Shown: positions 49,921 through 58,570 of the stretch, piece by piece
Layout: each line of letters starts with the position of its first letter
How positions within the stretch are numbered: the first letter of the stretch is position 1
NCBI RefSeq assembly: GCF_050942425.1
Contig: NZ_CP192063.1
Location: forward strand, 9,052,001-9,116,000
Length of the DNA: 64,000 nt
Direction: 5' to 3'
From: Actinoallomurus sp050942425
Lineage (GTDB): Bacteria; Actinomycetota; Actinomycetes; Streptosporangiales; Streptosporangiaceae
Notes under the pieces: generated by a model
What the model was told of the DNA's origin: nothing
Databases searched by the model: none
Seen by the model: the letters and a program-made list of their open reading frames with translations, nothing else
Position numbers and translations under genes: made by a program

Positions 49921-50483
49921 CAGGCGGCGGCGTTCTGGCGGGCCCGGACGGTCTCGGGGTAGCGGGCGGTGAACAGCGCCGGGAGGACGAAGCCGACGAC
50001 CTTGACGGCGATGCTCAGCCCGGTGGCGTGGGGCGCGACGTCGACCAGCACCGCCAGCACGATCGCCATCGCGGTGAAGGAGAGCGCCCACGCGGCGGTG
50101 ATGACGGCGTTGACCCGGTAGAAGATCGGGCTGCCGTGGATCTCCGGCGGGGTCATCGTCCGGGCGATGCCGAGAGTGAAGGGCCGGCGGATGGCCAGGG
50201 ACCCCCAGGCGACCAGGGCGAGCCAGGCGTCGGAGACGGCCGAACCGTACGCGCCGAGGGGCGCCTTGGCCACGGTGAACGCCGCGATGGCGAGCGCGCC
50301 GAAGAACGCCATCGAGGTCACCTCGATGATCAGGGCGTCCCAGGGGCGGCCCTTCCGGCGCTCGGACGCGAGGAGCACGACCGCCAGGACGGCGCCGACG
50401 AGCGCGCCGTACCGCGAGTCGTGCGGGGTGCTGATCACCGCGAAGGCGATCCAGGGGAGAAAGGTGCGGAGGTAGCTGAGCAC
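49920..50483 (-). CDS. Four- to five-helix membrane protein coupled to the carotenoid oxygenase
   Basis: 187 residues with helices at about 5-20, 28-45, 52-72, 85-100, 125-150 and 158-178 (FFGALAIAAFTVAKAPLG, AWALSFTAMAIVLAVLV). No family name is certain; it resembles small intracellular-septation/DUF-type membrane proteins. Its stop overlaps the oxygenase start (ATGA), so the two products are made together. It may supply or anchor a lipophilic substrate, by inference only. Confidence 0.7.
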   Translation of the reverse strand: MLSYLRTFLPWIAFAVISTPHDSRYGALVGAVLAVVLLASERRKGRPWDALIIEVTSMAFFGALAIAAFTVAKAPLGAYGSAVSDAWLALVAWGSLAIRRPFTLGIARTMTPPEIHGSPIFYRVNAVITAAWALSFTAMAIVLAVLVDVAPHATGLSIAVKVVGFVLPALFTARYPETVRARQNAAA

Positions 50484-50499
50484 GGGGCGCTCCCGATGA

Positions 50500-50560
50500 C
50501 ATTCCAGTAGTGACAGGTCGAAAGTAGAACCTCCACTAGCGACATGTCAACAGTGGAATG
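50500..50560. promoter_or_regulatory. Divergent promoter/operator region for the PadR regulator and the oxygenase unit
   Basis: CATTCCA (50500-50506) and TGGAATG (50554-50560) face each other across 47 bases, and GACATGTC (50541-50548) is a palindrome between them. TAGTGACA and TAGCGACA repeat within it. This is the expected place for PadR binding that controls both directions. Confidence 0.5.
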
Positions 50561-50572
50561 TAGGCTCAGGTC

Positions 50573-51121
50573 ATGAGCCTCCGACACGCCGTGCTCGGCC
50601 TCCTCTCCGAAGGGCCCGCCAGCGGCTATGACCTGCTGAAGATCTTCGAGATCTCGCTCGCCAACGTCTGGCCCGCCACCCAGAGCCAGCTGTACGGCGA
50701 GCTCGGCAAACTCTCCGACGCCGGATTCGTCACCGTGGTCGCCGAAGGCCCCCGTGGCCGCAAGGAGTACGCGATCACCGACGCCGGCCGGGCCGAGCTG
50801 CGCCACTGGCTGACCGAGGTCGAACCCACCCCGGTGGCCCGCCGCAGCGACATGCTCCTGCGCGTGTTCTTCCTCGGCATCCTCGAACCCGAGGAGGCCC
50901 GCGCGTACCTCCGCCGCCGGGCCGAGGCCGCGGAGGAGTATCACCGGAACCTCGGGGAGCTGCTCCCGGCCGTCGCCGAGGGCGAGGACTCGCTGTCGGT
51001 GTACGGCCGGATCGCCCTCGAATGGGGCCTGCGGTTCACGGCCACGCAGCGGGACTGGGCCGAATGGGCCGAGCAGGAGCTCGACCGGATCCGGAAGTCT
51101 CAGGACGCCCCGGGTTCATGA
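50573..51121 (+). CDS. PadR-family transcriptional regulator
   Basis: 182 residues. The winged helix at the N-terminus reads LRHAVLGLLSEGPASGYDLLKIFEISLANVWPATQSQLYGELGKLSDAGFVT, split here only for description, and is typical of PadR. The C-terminal part (about 90-175) is the helical dimerisation domain (RRSDMLLRVFFLGILEPEEARAYL). It is transcribed away from the membrane protein/carotenoid oxygenase pair and most likely represses that unit until a phenolic or similar ligand binds. Confidence 0.9.
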   Translation: MSLRHAVLGLLSEGPASGYDLLKIFEISLANVWPATQSQLYGELGKLSDAGFVTVVAEGPRGRKEYAITDAGRAELRHWLTEVEPTPVARRSDMLLRVFFLGILEPEEARAYLRRRAEAAEEYHRNLGELLPAVAEGEDSLSVYGRIALEWGLRFTATQRDWAEWAEQELDRIRKSQDAPGS

Positions 51122-51134
51122 CCCCGGACGCGCG

Positions 51135-51175
51135 AAAGGCCGGCCCCCTCCGAAGCGTCGGAGAGGACCGGCCGT
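51135..51175. terminator. Terminator between the PadR and C39-like peptidase genes
   Basis: AGGCCGGCCCCCTCC pairs imperfectly with GGAGAGGACCGGCC around a short loop, located between convergent genes. Confidence 0.7.
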
Positions 51176-51211
51176 TGCCGTACGGATGCCGAGGTGAGGC
51201 GGGCGTCCGGC

Positions 51212-51880
51212 TCAGCTGGGGTAGAAGCCGAGGAGGTTCTTGTTGCCCTTCGAGATCGCGGTCCAGGACGAGCTCAGCGACGAGTGGTGGAAGGTGTTGT
51301 CCGCCGGGTCCCACCAGTACAGCTGCTTCCCCTTGGAGTCGGAGTGGTAGCCGTAGATGACCATGAAGTGGCCATCCTTGTTGCTCGAATGCGACCAGGG
51401 CTTCGCACCGACCAGTACCCGGGCGACGAGCGGGTGCTTCTTGGTGCCGACGTCGTAGGTGACCGCGTTCCATACGAAGCCCGAGGACGTGGGATGGAGG
51501 TTCTGGTAGTAGGACCCGAGATGGATGGCCTTGTTGATGCCGATCGCGACCCAGTTGGCGCCGGTCCCGCCCGGCGGCTTGGTGTGCATGTACCCGGCCA
51601 TCGTCTTCTGGCTGGGCAGGGACTTCTTCGGCAGAAACGACGACACGACGGCGCGCCCGGCGGCCGGGCCACAGTAGTAGTTCTTCGACTGCTCCTGCGT
51701 GACCAACTTCAACGACTTCGTGACCGCGGCCGCCGACACCGCGCCGGCGGGCTTGGCCGGAACGGCTGCGGACGAGGAGGCGGAGGAGGAGACGGTGGAC
51801 GCCTGGGCACCGGTCGCGGCCACGAGGACGAGCGGCGACGTGAGAGCGAGGGCGGAGGCGAATATACGAACCTTTGCCAC
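51212..51880 (-). CDS. Secreted C39-like cysteine peptidase
   Basis: 222 residues. A signal peptide (AKVRIFASALALTSPLVLVAATGAQA) precedes an Ala/Ser linker and a papain-like C39 fold. Cys70 in QSKNYYCGPAAG, His171 in KDGHFMVIYGYH and Asp191 in WWDPADN form the likely catalytic triad. The target is unknown; many such exported proteins in actinomycetes cleave peptides in the wall or outside the cell. The gene stands alone. Confidence 0.85.
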   Translation of the reverse strand: MAKVRIFASALALTSPLVLVAATGAQASTVSSSASSSAAVPAKPAGAVSAAAVTKSLKLVTQEQSKNYYCGPAAGRAVVSSFLPKKSLPSQKTMAGYMHTKPPGGTGANWVAIGINKAIHLGSYYQNLHPTSSGFVWNAVTYDVGTKKHPLVARVLVGAKPWSHSSNKDGHFMVIYGYHSDSKGKQLYWWDPADNTFHHSSLSSSWTAISKGNKNLLGFYPS

Positions 51881-52042
51881 AAGAGCCTCTTTCGGGGGAT
51901 TAAAAGCGGCGGAGAGGACCGGTCCGGGTGCTCAGTATTGGGTCCGGATAACGCCGCATACAGAGCCTGGAGCCCTATTTCGGATTGAGCCGCTGGACCC
52001 ACCGCAGGTCTGGGCGCGGCCCGTGCAGGGAAGAGGGATCGC

Positions 52043-52990
52043 ATGGAGCTGTTCCCCGCGATGCCGCTCGCCGAATGGCGGGACACCAAGGAGACGATTC
52101 ACCGTTTCGCCCAGGTGGTCGGGAAGGTCCGGCTCGCCGCCGGGATTCGGCGCGACCACTGGTGGGGCGTTCCCTTCCACCTGACGGGACGCGGGCTGAC
52201 GACGCGGCCGACGGGCCGGGCCGACGGCGGCCCGATCTTCACCATCGACTTCGACTTCGTCGCCCATCGGCTGATCGTCACCACGCTGGACGGCGAGGCG
52301 GCGTCGTTCCCGCTGTGCCCCCGATCGGTCGCGGCGTTCTACCGGGACGTCCTGCGCGTGCTGGCCGGCCTGGGGGTCGAGGTCGACCTGGCCATCCCGC
52401 GGCCCTTCGACCTGCCGGACTCCGGCCGGCCGTTCGCCGAGGACACCGAGCACAGGGCGTACGACCCCTACCTGGCCACGCGGTACTGGCAGGTGCTGAG
52501 CCAGGTGAACCTCCTGCTGGAGGAGTTCGCCGCGGGCTACTCGGGGAAGATCAGCCCGGTCCACCACTTCTGGCACACGTTCGACATCGCGTGCACACGC
52601 TTCTCCGACCGCGTGATCGACCAGCCGCCCGAGGCCGATCCGGTGACCCGCGAGGCGTACTCCCGAGAGGTGATCAGCTTCGGCTTCTGGTTCGGTGACG
52701 AGGCGTTCCCCGAGCCGGCCTTCTACTCCTACACGGCGCCGGAGCCCGGCGGGCTGGCCGAAGAGCCCCTGGCTCCCGCGGCCGCGCAGTGGACGCCGTT
52801 GCGGGGCGGCCACCTGGCCGTCCTGCGGTACGACGACGCGCGGGCCGAGCCGGATCCCCGCGCCGCCGTGCTGGCGTTCTACGAGAGCGCCTACCAGGCC
52901 GGCGCCCGCCTCGCCGGCTGGGACGTCACCGGGCTCGCCTCACCGGGCGGCGTCACCGACCCGTACTGGACCGACCCGCCGCCCGCGTGA
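52043..52990 (+). CDS. DUF5996 family protein
   Basis: 315 residues from ATG 52043, preceded by GGAAGAGG. Recognisable DUF5996 features are PAMPLAEWRDTKETIHRFAQVVGKVRLA, HWWGVPFHLTGRGLTT, FDFVAHRLIV and SPVHHFWHTFDIACTRFSDR. Soluble, no signal peptide. The family is widespread in bacteria and uncharacterised. It stands alone between the peptidase and the RNA methyltransferase. Confidence 0.85.
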   Translation: MELFPAMPLAEWRDTKETIHRFAQVVGKVRLAAGIRRDHWWGVPFHLTGRGLTTRPTGRADGGPIFTIDFDFVAHRLIVTTLDGEAASFPLCPRSVAAFYRDVLRVLAGLGVEVDLAIPRPFDLPDSGRPFAEDTEHRAYDPYLATRYWQVLSQVNLLLEEFAAGYSGKISPVHHFWHTFDIACTRFSDRVIDQPPEADPVTREAYSREVISFGFWFGDEAFPEPAFYSYTAPEPGGLAEEPLAPAAAQWTPLRGGHLAVLRYDDARAEPDPRAAVLAFYESAYQAGARLAGWDVTGLASPGGVTDPYWTDPPPA

Positions 52991-53011
52991 CGAACGCGTC
53001 TCGAGGCGGGC

Positions 53012-53947
53012 TCAGTCGCGGATCAGTTCGTGGCAGGCGATGGCCGTGGCGGCGACCACGTTGAGGGAGTCGACGCCCAGTGCCATCGCGCCCGCGCTCA
53101 TGGGGATGCAGACCGGATGGTCGGCCTCCCGCAGCCAGCGCGAGGACAGCCCGTCGCCCTCCGTACCGAGCAGGAGGGCCGCCCGCTCGCCCCGCGGCAC
53201 CTTGTGGAGCGGCACCGCCGACTGGTCCGGGGTCAGGGCGAGCAGCGTGAACCCGGCGGCGCGCACCTCGGCCAGGCCGTCGCGCCAGTCGGCCATCCGG
53301 GCGTACGGAATGGCGAACACCGCCCCCATCGACACCTTCACCGACCGCCGGTAGAGCGGGTCGGCGCACCTGGGCGAGAGGATCACGGCGTCGATCCCCA
53401 GTGCCGCCGCGCACCGGAAGATGGCCCCGACGTTGCCGTGGTCCACCAGATCCTCGAGCACGAGGATCCGGCGCGGAGGCGCCGAACGTCCCCGGCCACC
53501 GGCGTCCCCATCGTCACCGGCCCCGCTGGCAGGCCCGGTGCCGCTCGCGGACCGGGCGGCGTCGCCTTCGCCGCGCCCGCCGGTCCCTCGGGCGGGCCGG
53601 TCACCGGCCAGCACGGCGGCGACCGACGGCAGGGGCAGGCGCTCCATCGAGGCCAGCGCCCCGCGATGCACGGCGAACCCGGTCACCGCCTCGACCACGT
53701 CATCGTCCGCGACGTACACGGGAGCGTCGCCGAACACGTCGGACAACGACTCGACCCACCGCCGCGCCGTCAGCACCGACCGCACCGGATACCCGGTCGC
53801 GACCGCCCGCCGGATGACCTTCTCCCCCTCGGCCATGAACAGTCCGTGCTCGGCCTCCAGGCTCTTGCGCAGGTTGACGTCGCGAAGGCGCACGTAGTCG
53901 GCGAGTCGCGGGTCGGCGGGGTCGGTCACGGGGATCAGGCTGGCCAT
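53012..53947 (-). CDS. TrmH/SpoU-family RNA 2'-O-methyltransferase
   Basis: 311 residues; ATG 53947 (MASLIPVTDPADPRL) is preferred to an upstream frame extension. An N-terminal substrate-binding domain (FMAEGEKVIRRAVATGYPVRSVL) leads to the SPOUT domain. Its motifs are LEDLVDHGNVGAIFR (motif 1), LLLGTEGDGL (motif 2) and IPMSAGAMALGVDSLNVVAATAI (motif 3), forming the knotted SAM site. It should methylate a ribose in tRNA or rRNA. A Gly/Asp/Arg-rich loop of about 35 residues (about 150-185) separates the two domains and is longer than usual. Confidence 0.9.
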   Translation of the reverse strand: MASLIPVTDPADPRLADYVRLRDVNLRKSLEAEHGLFMAEGEKVIRRAVATGYPVRSVLTARRWVESLSDVFGDAPVYVADDDVVEAVTGFAVHRGALASMERLPLPSVAAVLAGDRPARGTGGRGEGDAARSASGTGPASGAGDDGDAGGRGRSAPPRRILVLEDLVDHGNVGAIFRCAAALGIDAVILSPRCADPLYRRSVKVSMGAVFAIPYARMADWRDGLAEVRAAGFTLLALTPDQSAVPLHKVPRGERAALLLGTEGDGLSSRWLREADHPVCIPMSAGAMALGVDSLNVVAATAIACHELIRD

Positions 53948-54283
53948 GACCTTCAGTATCGCGTCATGCCGGGAGTGACCACTGCCGACGCCTCCGATGC
54001 GGCTGCGGGACGAGAGAGTCACCGGCGAGTTGACCCGCGCTTGACAAAGCGGTCCGCGTCGTCAGTGCGGTGCGGCCGGTGCGACTCCGGGTGACAGAGT
54101 GACCACATTCCACGGGCGGGCCGGTGAACGGACGGTAAGAACGTCGACGCCCCGGTCCGGCGCGGTCTCGAAGGGTGATAGCGCGCTCCGGATACCGGAA
54201 ATGAGCTTCCGAGACGGGACACCGCAGGGTTTGCAGTGGATCTTTACTGGACTGACCTGCGGCATCATCGTATTTGATCATCT
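53948..54283. other. Gene-free stretch before the VWA gene
   Basis: About 336 bases without a supported gene. A TTGACA at 54040 could be a -35 for short transcripts, but no gene follows within reach. AT content rises toward 54290. Confidence 0.4.
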
Positions 54284-54312
54284 TTGTTACGAATTGCGAA
54301 GACCGCTACAGT
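54284..54312 (+). promoter_or_regulatory. Predicted promoter of the solute-binding/VWA gene
   Basis: TTGTTA (54284-54289), 17 bases, TACAGT (54307-54312), 43 bases before the GTG start. Confidence 0.5.
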
Positions 54313-54355
54313 TCCGCTCTACACTCAGCCCAGACCGCCGCGAGATGGGACAGCC

Positions 54356-56830
54356 GTGAGCCGACGTCGCCGCAACGACATGCCCCCGGGTGAGACACCC
54401 GGCGACGGCCATCCGCCGTCGGGAGACGGTCACACGACCGGGCCCCAGGCGTACGGCGACGGTTCCGGTCCCTTCGCGCCGCGCCCGCCCGGGTGGGGCG
54501 GTCCCGGCCAGGACGCGCAAGGCGCTTACGGCGGCCCCGGTCCGGCCCCGAATGAGGGGAATGGCTACGGCAACGTTCCCTACGGCACCGGCAACTCCGG
54601 CCCAGGCGAGCGCGACGGCCACCGCAGTGGCTCCTACGGACCCGGCGGCGGGCCGAGCGAGCGCGATCCCTACGCCAACGGCTCGTACGGGCCCGGCGGT
54701 CGACCAGGCGGACGCGACCCCTACGGCAACGGCTCCTACGGAGCGGGCGGCGGTCAGCCGGGCGAGCGTGACGGCTACGGCAACGGCTCGTACGGACCCA
54801 GTGGCGGTCGCCCGGGTGAGCGCGACCCCTACGGCAACGATCCCTACGGACCCGGCGGCAATCAGCCGGGCGACCCCTCGTACGTGGCGAGCGGCGGGTT
54901 CTTCGGCCGGCAGGGCGGCGGCCTGGCCGGGCCCGGCGGCGGCTCCGGCTACGGCGGTGGGCCTGGACAGCCGGGCTCCGGTCCGGGCGGTCAGGGTCAC
55001 GGCCCGGGAGAAGGCGGTCCCGGGGGTCCCGGCCGTCCGGGTTCCGGTGGGCCGGGACAGGGCGGCTCCGACGAGGGCCGATCGGGGCCTCCCGGTGCCG
55101 GCCGGCGCCGGATTCAGCGGCGGCGCTCCATCAGCGCCCTGGTCGGCCCGCTGGCGGGTGCGGTCGGGCTGGCCATCCTGCTCGGCGCGGGCGTGTACGC
55201 GCTCGCCGACAGCACCAAGTGCGGCGGCACGCCCATCAACCTCAAGGTCGCCGCGGCGCCCGACATCGCCCCGGCGGTCAGCGACATCGCCACGTCGTTC
55301 ACCAAGGAGAGGCACTCCGTCGACGGCAAGTGCGTCAAGGCGACAGTGAAGGCCTCCGACCCGGCGAGCACGTCCACGATCCTGTCCGGTCAGGGCGCGG
55401 TGCCGGGTGACGTGTCCCCGGACGTGTGGATCCCGGACTCCTCGCTATGGATCACGCTGATGCGCAGCTCCCCGAAGGGCGCTGCCGCCGTCAACAGCAC
55501 GCCGACGAGCGTGGCCGAGACCCCGCTCGTCGTCGCGACCACCCGGTCCTTCGCCAACAAGATCCAGGGCCAGGGCATCCGGCCGACCTGGGACATGCTG
55601 CTCAAGGCCACCGACGCCCTCGCTGCGGGCGCGGTCAGCAAGAACGACATGCTGCCCGCCGACTCCGTGCACCTGCAGATCCTCGACCCGAGCCGCAACG
55701 CGGGCGGACTGGGCGCGGTCGTCATGACGCGGATGCTGCTGCAGGGCGACCCGAACGCCGACGCGATCTTCACCCAGATCGCCCGCAAGGTACAGAACAG
55801 CATCTCGCCGAACACCCAGGCGCTGTTCGCGAGCTTCCACAAGAACCTCCATGGCCGGGCGCCCGTCGTGATCGCGCCCGAGCAGGCCGTGTGGAAGTAC
55901 AACCAGGGCAAGCCCGCCGCGCCGGCCAGCGCGATCTATCCCAACGAGGGCATGCTCAACCTCGACCACCCCTTCGCGCTGACCACCGACGATGACACGA
56001 AGGTCCGTGCGGCGGCGCTGCTGGAGAAGGCGATGAGCACCGATCAGGCCCATGCCGCGGTGCGCGCCCTCGGCTTCCGTACGCCCGACGGCCGGGCGGG
56101 CACCGGGTTCGGCAACACGAGCGGCCTGAGCCCGCGAATCCCGCGGGCCCTCCCGACGCCCGCGTCGAACGACGTCACCGACGTCATGCAGGCCTGGACG
56201 AAGCTGTCGCTGCGCACCCGGATGCTGACGCTCCTCGACGTGTCCGGGTCCATGTCGCAGCCGGTCGGCAAGGGCGTCACTCGGATGGAGGCGACCGCCC
56301 AGGTGGCCCAGGGCGGCCTCGCGATGCTGCCCGACGACACCGACCTGGGGCTGTGGACGTTCTCCACGAACCTGCAGGGCACCCAGGACTACCGCACCGA
56401 GGTGCCGATCGGCCCGCTGTCGACCCGACTGGGGTCGGGGACGCGCCGCCAGGCGATCCTGTCCGCGCTCGGCCGCGTACGGCCGAAGCCCGACGGCAAC
56501 ACCGGGCTGTACGACTCGGTGCTGGCAGCGTTCCGGTCGATGAAGAAGACGTACAAGACGGGCTACTACAACTCCGTCCTCGTGCTGACGGACGGCAAGA
56601 ACGACGACGTCAACGGCATCTCGCTGAGCAACCTGCTCCGGACGTTGCGGAAGGAGCAGGACCCGACCGAACCGGTCATGGTCCTCTTCATCGGGTTCGG
56701 CCCGGACGTCGACATGGCGTCCATGCAGCGGATCGCCGCGGAGACCGACGGCGCGGCGTACCAGGCGATGAAGCCCCAGGAGATCCAGCGGATCTTCCTG
56801 AACACGATCGCCCGGCGTATCACGCACTGA
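54356..56830 (+). CDS. Membrane-anchored solute-binding/von Willebrand factor A protein
   Basis: 824 residues from GTG 54356, with GAGATGGGA upstream. Residues 1-255 are a cytoplasmic Gly/Tyr/Pro-rich segment built from about 20-residue units such as GERDPYGNGSYGPGG. One helix follows (about 262-284). Residues about 300-600 resemble a periplasmic solute-binding fold (KVAAAPDIAPAVSDIATSF, DVWIPDSSLWITL, IAPEQAVWKYN). The C-terminal VWA domain has the metal site Asp628-x-Ser630-x-Ser632 (LLDVSGSMS) and VLVLTDGKNDD. This solute-binding plus VWA combination is common in actinobacteria and uncharacterised; it may sense or bind a ligand at the surface. The sigma/anti-sigma trio follows downstream. 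Confidence 0.85.
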   Translation: MSRRRRNDMPPGETPGDGHPPSGDGHTTGPQAYGDGSGPFAPRPPGWGGPGQDAQGAYGGPGPAPNEGNGYGNVPYGTGNSGPGERDGHRSGSYGPGGGPSERDPYANGSYGPGGRPGGRDPYGNGSYGAGGGQPGERDGYGNGSYGPSGGRPGERDPYGNDPYGPGGNQPGDPSYVASGGFFGRQGGGLAGPGGGSGYGGGPGQPGSGPGGQGHGPGEGGPGGPGRPGSGGPGQGGSDEGRSGPPGAGRRRIQRRRSISALVGPLAGAVGLAILLGAGVYALADSTKCGGTPINLKVAAAPDIAPAVSDIATSFTKERHSVDGKCVKATVKASDPASTSTILSGQGAVPGDVSPDVWIPDSSLWITLMRSSPKGAAAVNSTPTSVAETPLVVATTRSFANKIQGQGIRPTWDMLLKATDALAAGAVSKNDMLPADSVHLQILDPSRNAGGLGAVVMTRMLLQGDPNADAIFTQIARKVQNSISPNTQALFASFHKNLHGRAPVVIAPEQAVWKYNQGKPAAPASAIYPNEGMLNLDHPFALTTDDDTKVRAAALLEKAMSTDQAHAAVRALGFRTPDGRAGTGFGNTSGLSPRIPRALPTPASNDVTDVMQAWTKLSLRTRMLTLLDVSGSMSQPVGKGVTRMEATAQVAQGGLAMLPDDTDLGLWTFSTNLQGTQDYRTEVPIGPLSTRLGSGTRRQAILSALGRVRPKPDGNTGLYDSVLAAFRSMKKTYKTGYYNSVLVLTDGKNDDVNGISLSNLLRTLRKEQDPTEPVMVLFIGFGPDVDMASMQRIAAETDGAAYQAMKPQEIQRIFLNTIARRITH

Positions 56831-56893
56831 CCTGCGGAAATCCGGCTCGGCGACCCGCCCGCAGAGTCGGCTGAAAAAAATCTGGAGATCGTG

Positions 56894-56921
56894 TGAACCG
56901 TGGTCTCCGATGCGGCGTCTT
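56894..56921 (+). promoter_or_regulatory. ECF-type promoter motif, sigma/anti-sigma paralog 1
   Basis: TGAACC (56894-56899), 16 bases, CGTCTT (56916-56921). The same layout precedes the other two paralogs. Confidence 0.55.
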
Positions 56922-56927
56922 TCATGT

Positions 56928-56969
56928 GGAGGCCCGACGGGAGCGGGGCGTCGGGCCTCCTTCTTATTT
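56928..56969 (+). terminator. Terminator-like hairpin in the leader of paralog 1
   Basis: GGAGGCCCGAC (56928-56938) pairs with GTCGGGCCTCC (56950-56960), followed by TTCTTATTT. It could end the VWA transcript about 100 bp past its stop, or act on the sigma gene leader, because it lies just after the predicted promoter. Confidence 0.75.
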
Positions 56970-57008
56970 CCGGGGGCGCGTCCGACACCACACCTCCGGG
57001 AGGTCGCT

Positions 57009-58499
57009 GTGGCCGGTTGGCCCAGTCTCGGTCGCGTCGATGACCGCCGGTTGGCGCAGGAGCTGCGCGCCGGCGACGCCAACGCGCTCGCGCAAATATA
57101 CGACGTCTACGCGCCACGTCTGTTCGACTACTGCCACGCGTTGCTGCGCGACGAGAACCTGGCGGCGTACGCGCTCCACGATTCCCTGATCGCCGCACTG
57201 GTGCACATCGACAAGCTGCGCGAGCCGGAGCGGTTCCGCAGCTGGCTCTACGCGCTCGTGCGCAACGAGTGCCTGCGGCTCCTCCGCGATCCGGAGACCC
57301 CGCAGGAGCGAAACCCGGCCGCCGAGGAGGCCGACGACACGTTCCTCGACGCCGAGGAGCGGCGGCGCCGCCTGGAGACCCGCCGGCTCGTGCAGAGCGC
57401 CCTCGCCGGGCTGCCGGGCCGGCACCGCGAGGCGGTGGACCTGGCCGTCCGCCACGAGCTGTCCGCCGAGGAGCTGACCGGCGTTCTCGGCGTCTCGGCA
57501 CAGCAGGCGATCGAGCTGGTCGCCGAGTCCCGCGACGAGCTCGAGGACGCCCTCGCCGCCGCCGTCATCGCGCGCACCGGCCGGGACGACTGCCCGAGCG
57601 TCGCCGCGCTGGTCGACGAGCACGAGTGGCCGCTGCCGCCGGAGGTCTCCCGGAGGCTCGTCCGGCACACCGTCTCCTGCCCGACCTGCCGGGAGCGCCG
57701 CAAGCGCAAGGTGTCGACGAACCGGTTCCTGCAAGTGCTGCCGGTCGCGGCGCTCCCCTCCGGCCTGCGCGAGGCCGTCCTGTCCCTGGCCGCCGCCCCG
57801 GACCGGCACGAGACCCGGATGCACCTCGCGCAGCGCGCCGAGCCGTTCGACGCCTGGGGCTGGCCGGCGAACGCGGAACGCGTCCGGCCGGCCCACGAGG
57901 ACGCGCGGAGGGGTGTGCCCCCGCTGTGGCCGGCCGTGGGCGCCGCCGCGTGCGTGCTCCTGGTGGCCGGCGCGATCTTCCTGGTCACCGGAGGCTCGTC
58001 CTCCCGGCACCCGTCCGGCGACGCGCGGCGCCCCGCCGCGGCCGGGACCGCCGGCCCGTCCGACAGCCCGTCGGCCGAGGACAGCCCGGACTCCCCCGAC
58101 CCGTCCCCGACGTCCACGACGCCGACGCCGACCCCCACGCGTACGTCCAGGACGCCGACGCCGACACCGTCGAGGCGGAAGGCGACGCCGCGGCCCACCC
58201 GCAGCCGGACGCCGACCACGAGCCCGACCCCGGGCACGCTCGTCGTCGCGTCCACCGGGACCGGCGACTCCCGTACGGTGAAGCTCACCGCGCGGGGCGG
58301 CACCGTACGCTGGTCGGCGAGCCGGGGACAGTACGTCAACCTCACCGGCCCGACGAGCGGCAGGCTCGCGGCGGGGCAGTCGGCCGTCCTGTCGGTCACG
58401 GCCGACACGATCGCCGCGTGCGCCGCGCTCCCGCCCGTGGCGAAGTCCGGTGTCTCCTTCTCCCCCACGGGCGCGGTCGCGCTCTCCTGGACCTGCTGA
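57009..58499 (+). CDS. Sigma/anti-sigma fusion, paralog 1 (ECF sigma, zinc anti-sigma motif, transmembrane helix, extracellular domain)
   Basis: 496 residues from GTG 57009, preceded by GGGAGGT. Region 2 spans about 25-95 (ALAQIYDVYAPRLFDYCHALL, RSWLYALVRNECLRLLR). Region 4 spans about 125-185 (ALAGLPGRHREAVDLAVRHELSAEELTGVL, trimmed here to the motif). His220-x3-Cys224-x2-Cys227 is the HX3CX2C signature of zinc anti-sigma domains. One helix (306-327) leads to a Ser/Pro/Thr linker and a beta-rich outer domain of about 90 residues ending in WTC. Sigma and anti-sigma in one chain implies that release needs proteolysis or a conformational signal across the membrane. Two close relatives lie downstream. 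Confidence 0.85.
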   Translation: MAGWPSLGRVDDRRLAQELRAGDANALAQIYDVYAPRLFDYCHALLRDENLAAYALHDSLIAALVHIDKLREPERFRSWLYALVRNECLRLLRDPETPQERNPAAEEADDTFLDAEERRRRLETRRLVQSALAGLPGRHREAVDLAVRHELSAEELTGVLGVSAQQAIELVAESRDELEDALAAAVIARTGRDDCPSVAALVDEHEWPLPPEVSRRLVRHTVSCPTCRERRKRKVSTNRFLQVLPVAALPSGLREAVLSLAAAPDRHETRMHLAQRAEPFDAWGWPANAERVRPAHEDARRGVPPLWPAVGAAACVLLVAGAIFLVTGGSSSRHPSGDARRPAAAGTAGPSDSPSAEDSPDSPDPSPTSTTPTPTPTRTSRTPTPTPSRRKATPRPTRSRTPTTSPTPGTLVVASTGTGDSRTVKLTARGGTVRWSASRGQYVNLTGPTSGRLAAGQSAVLSVTADTIAACAALPPVAKSGVSFSPTGAVALSWTC

Positions 58500-58570
58500 G
58501 GCGGTCCGATCACCGGAGGGAGTGACAAGGCCCTTACGGAACGCGCGGGTGTGGTGCCAAGATTCGCGAC

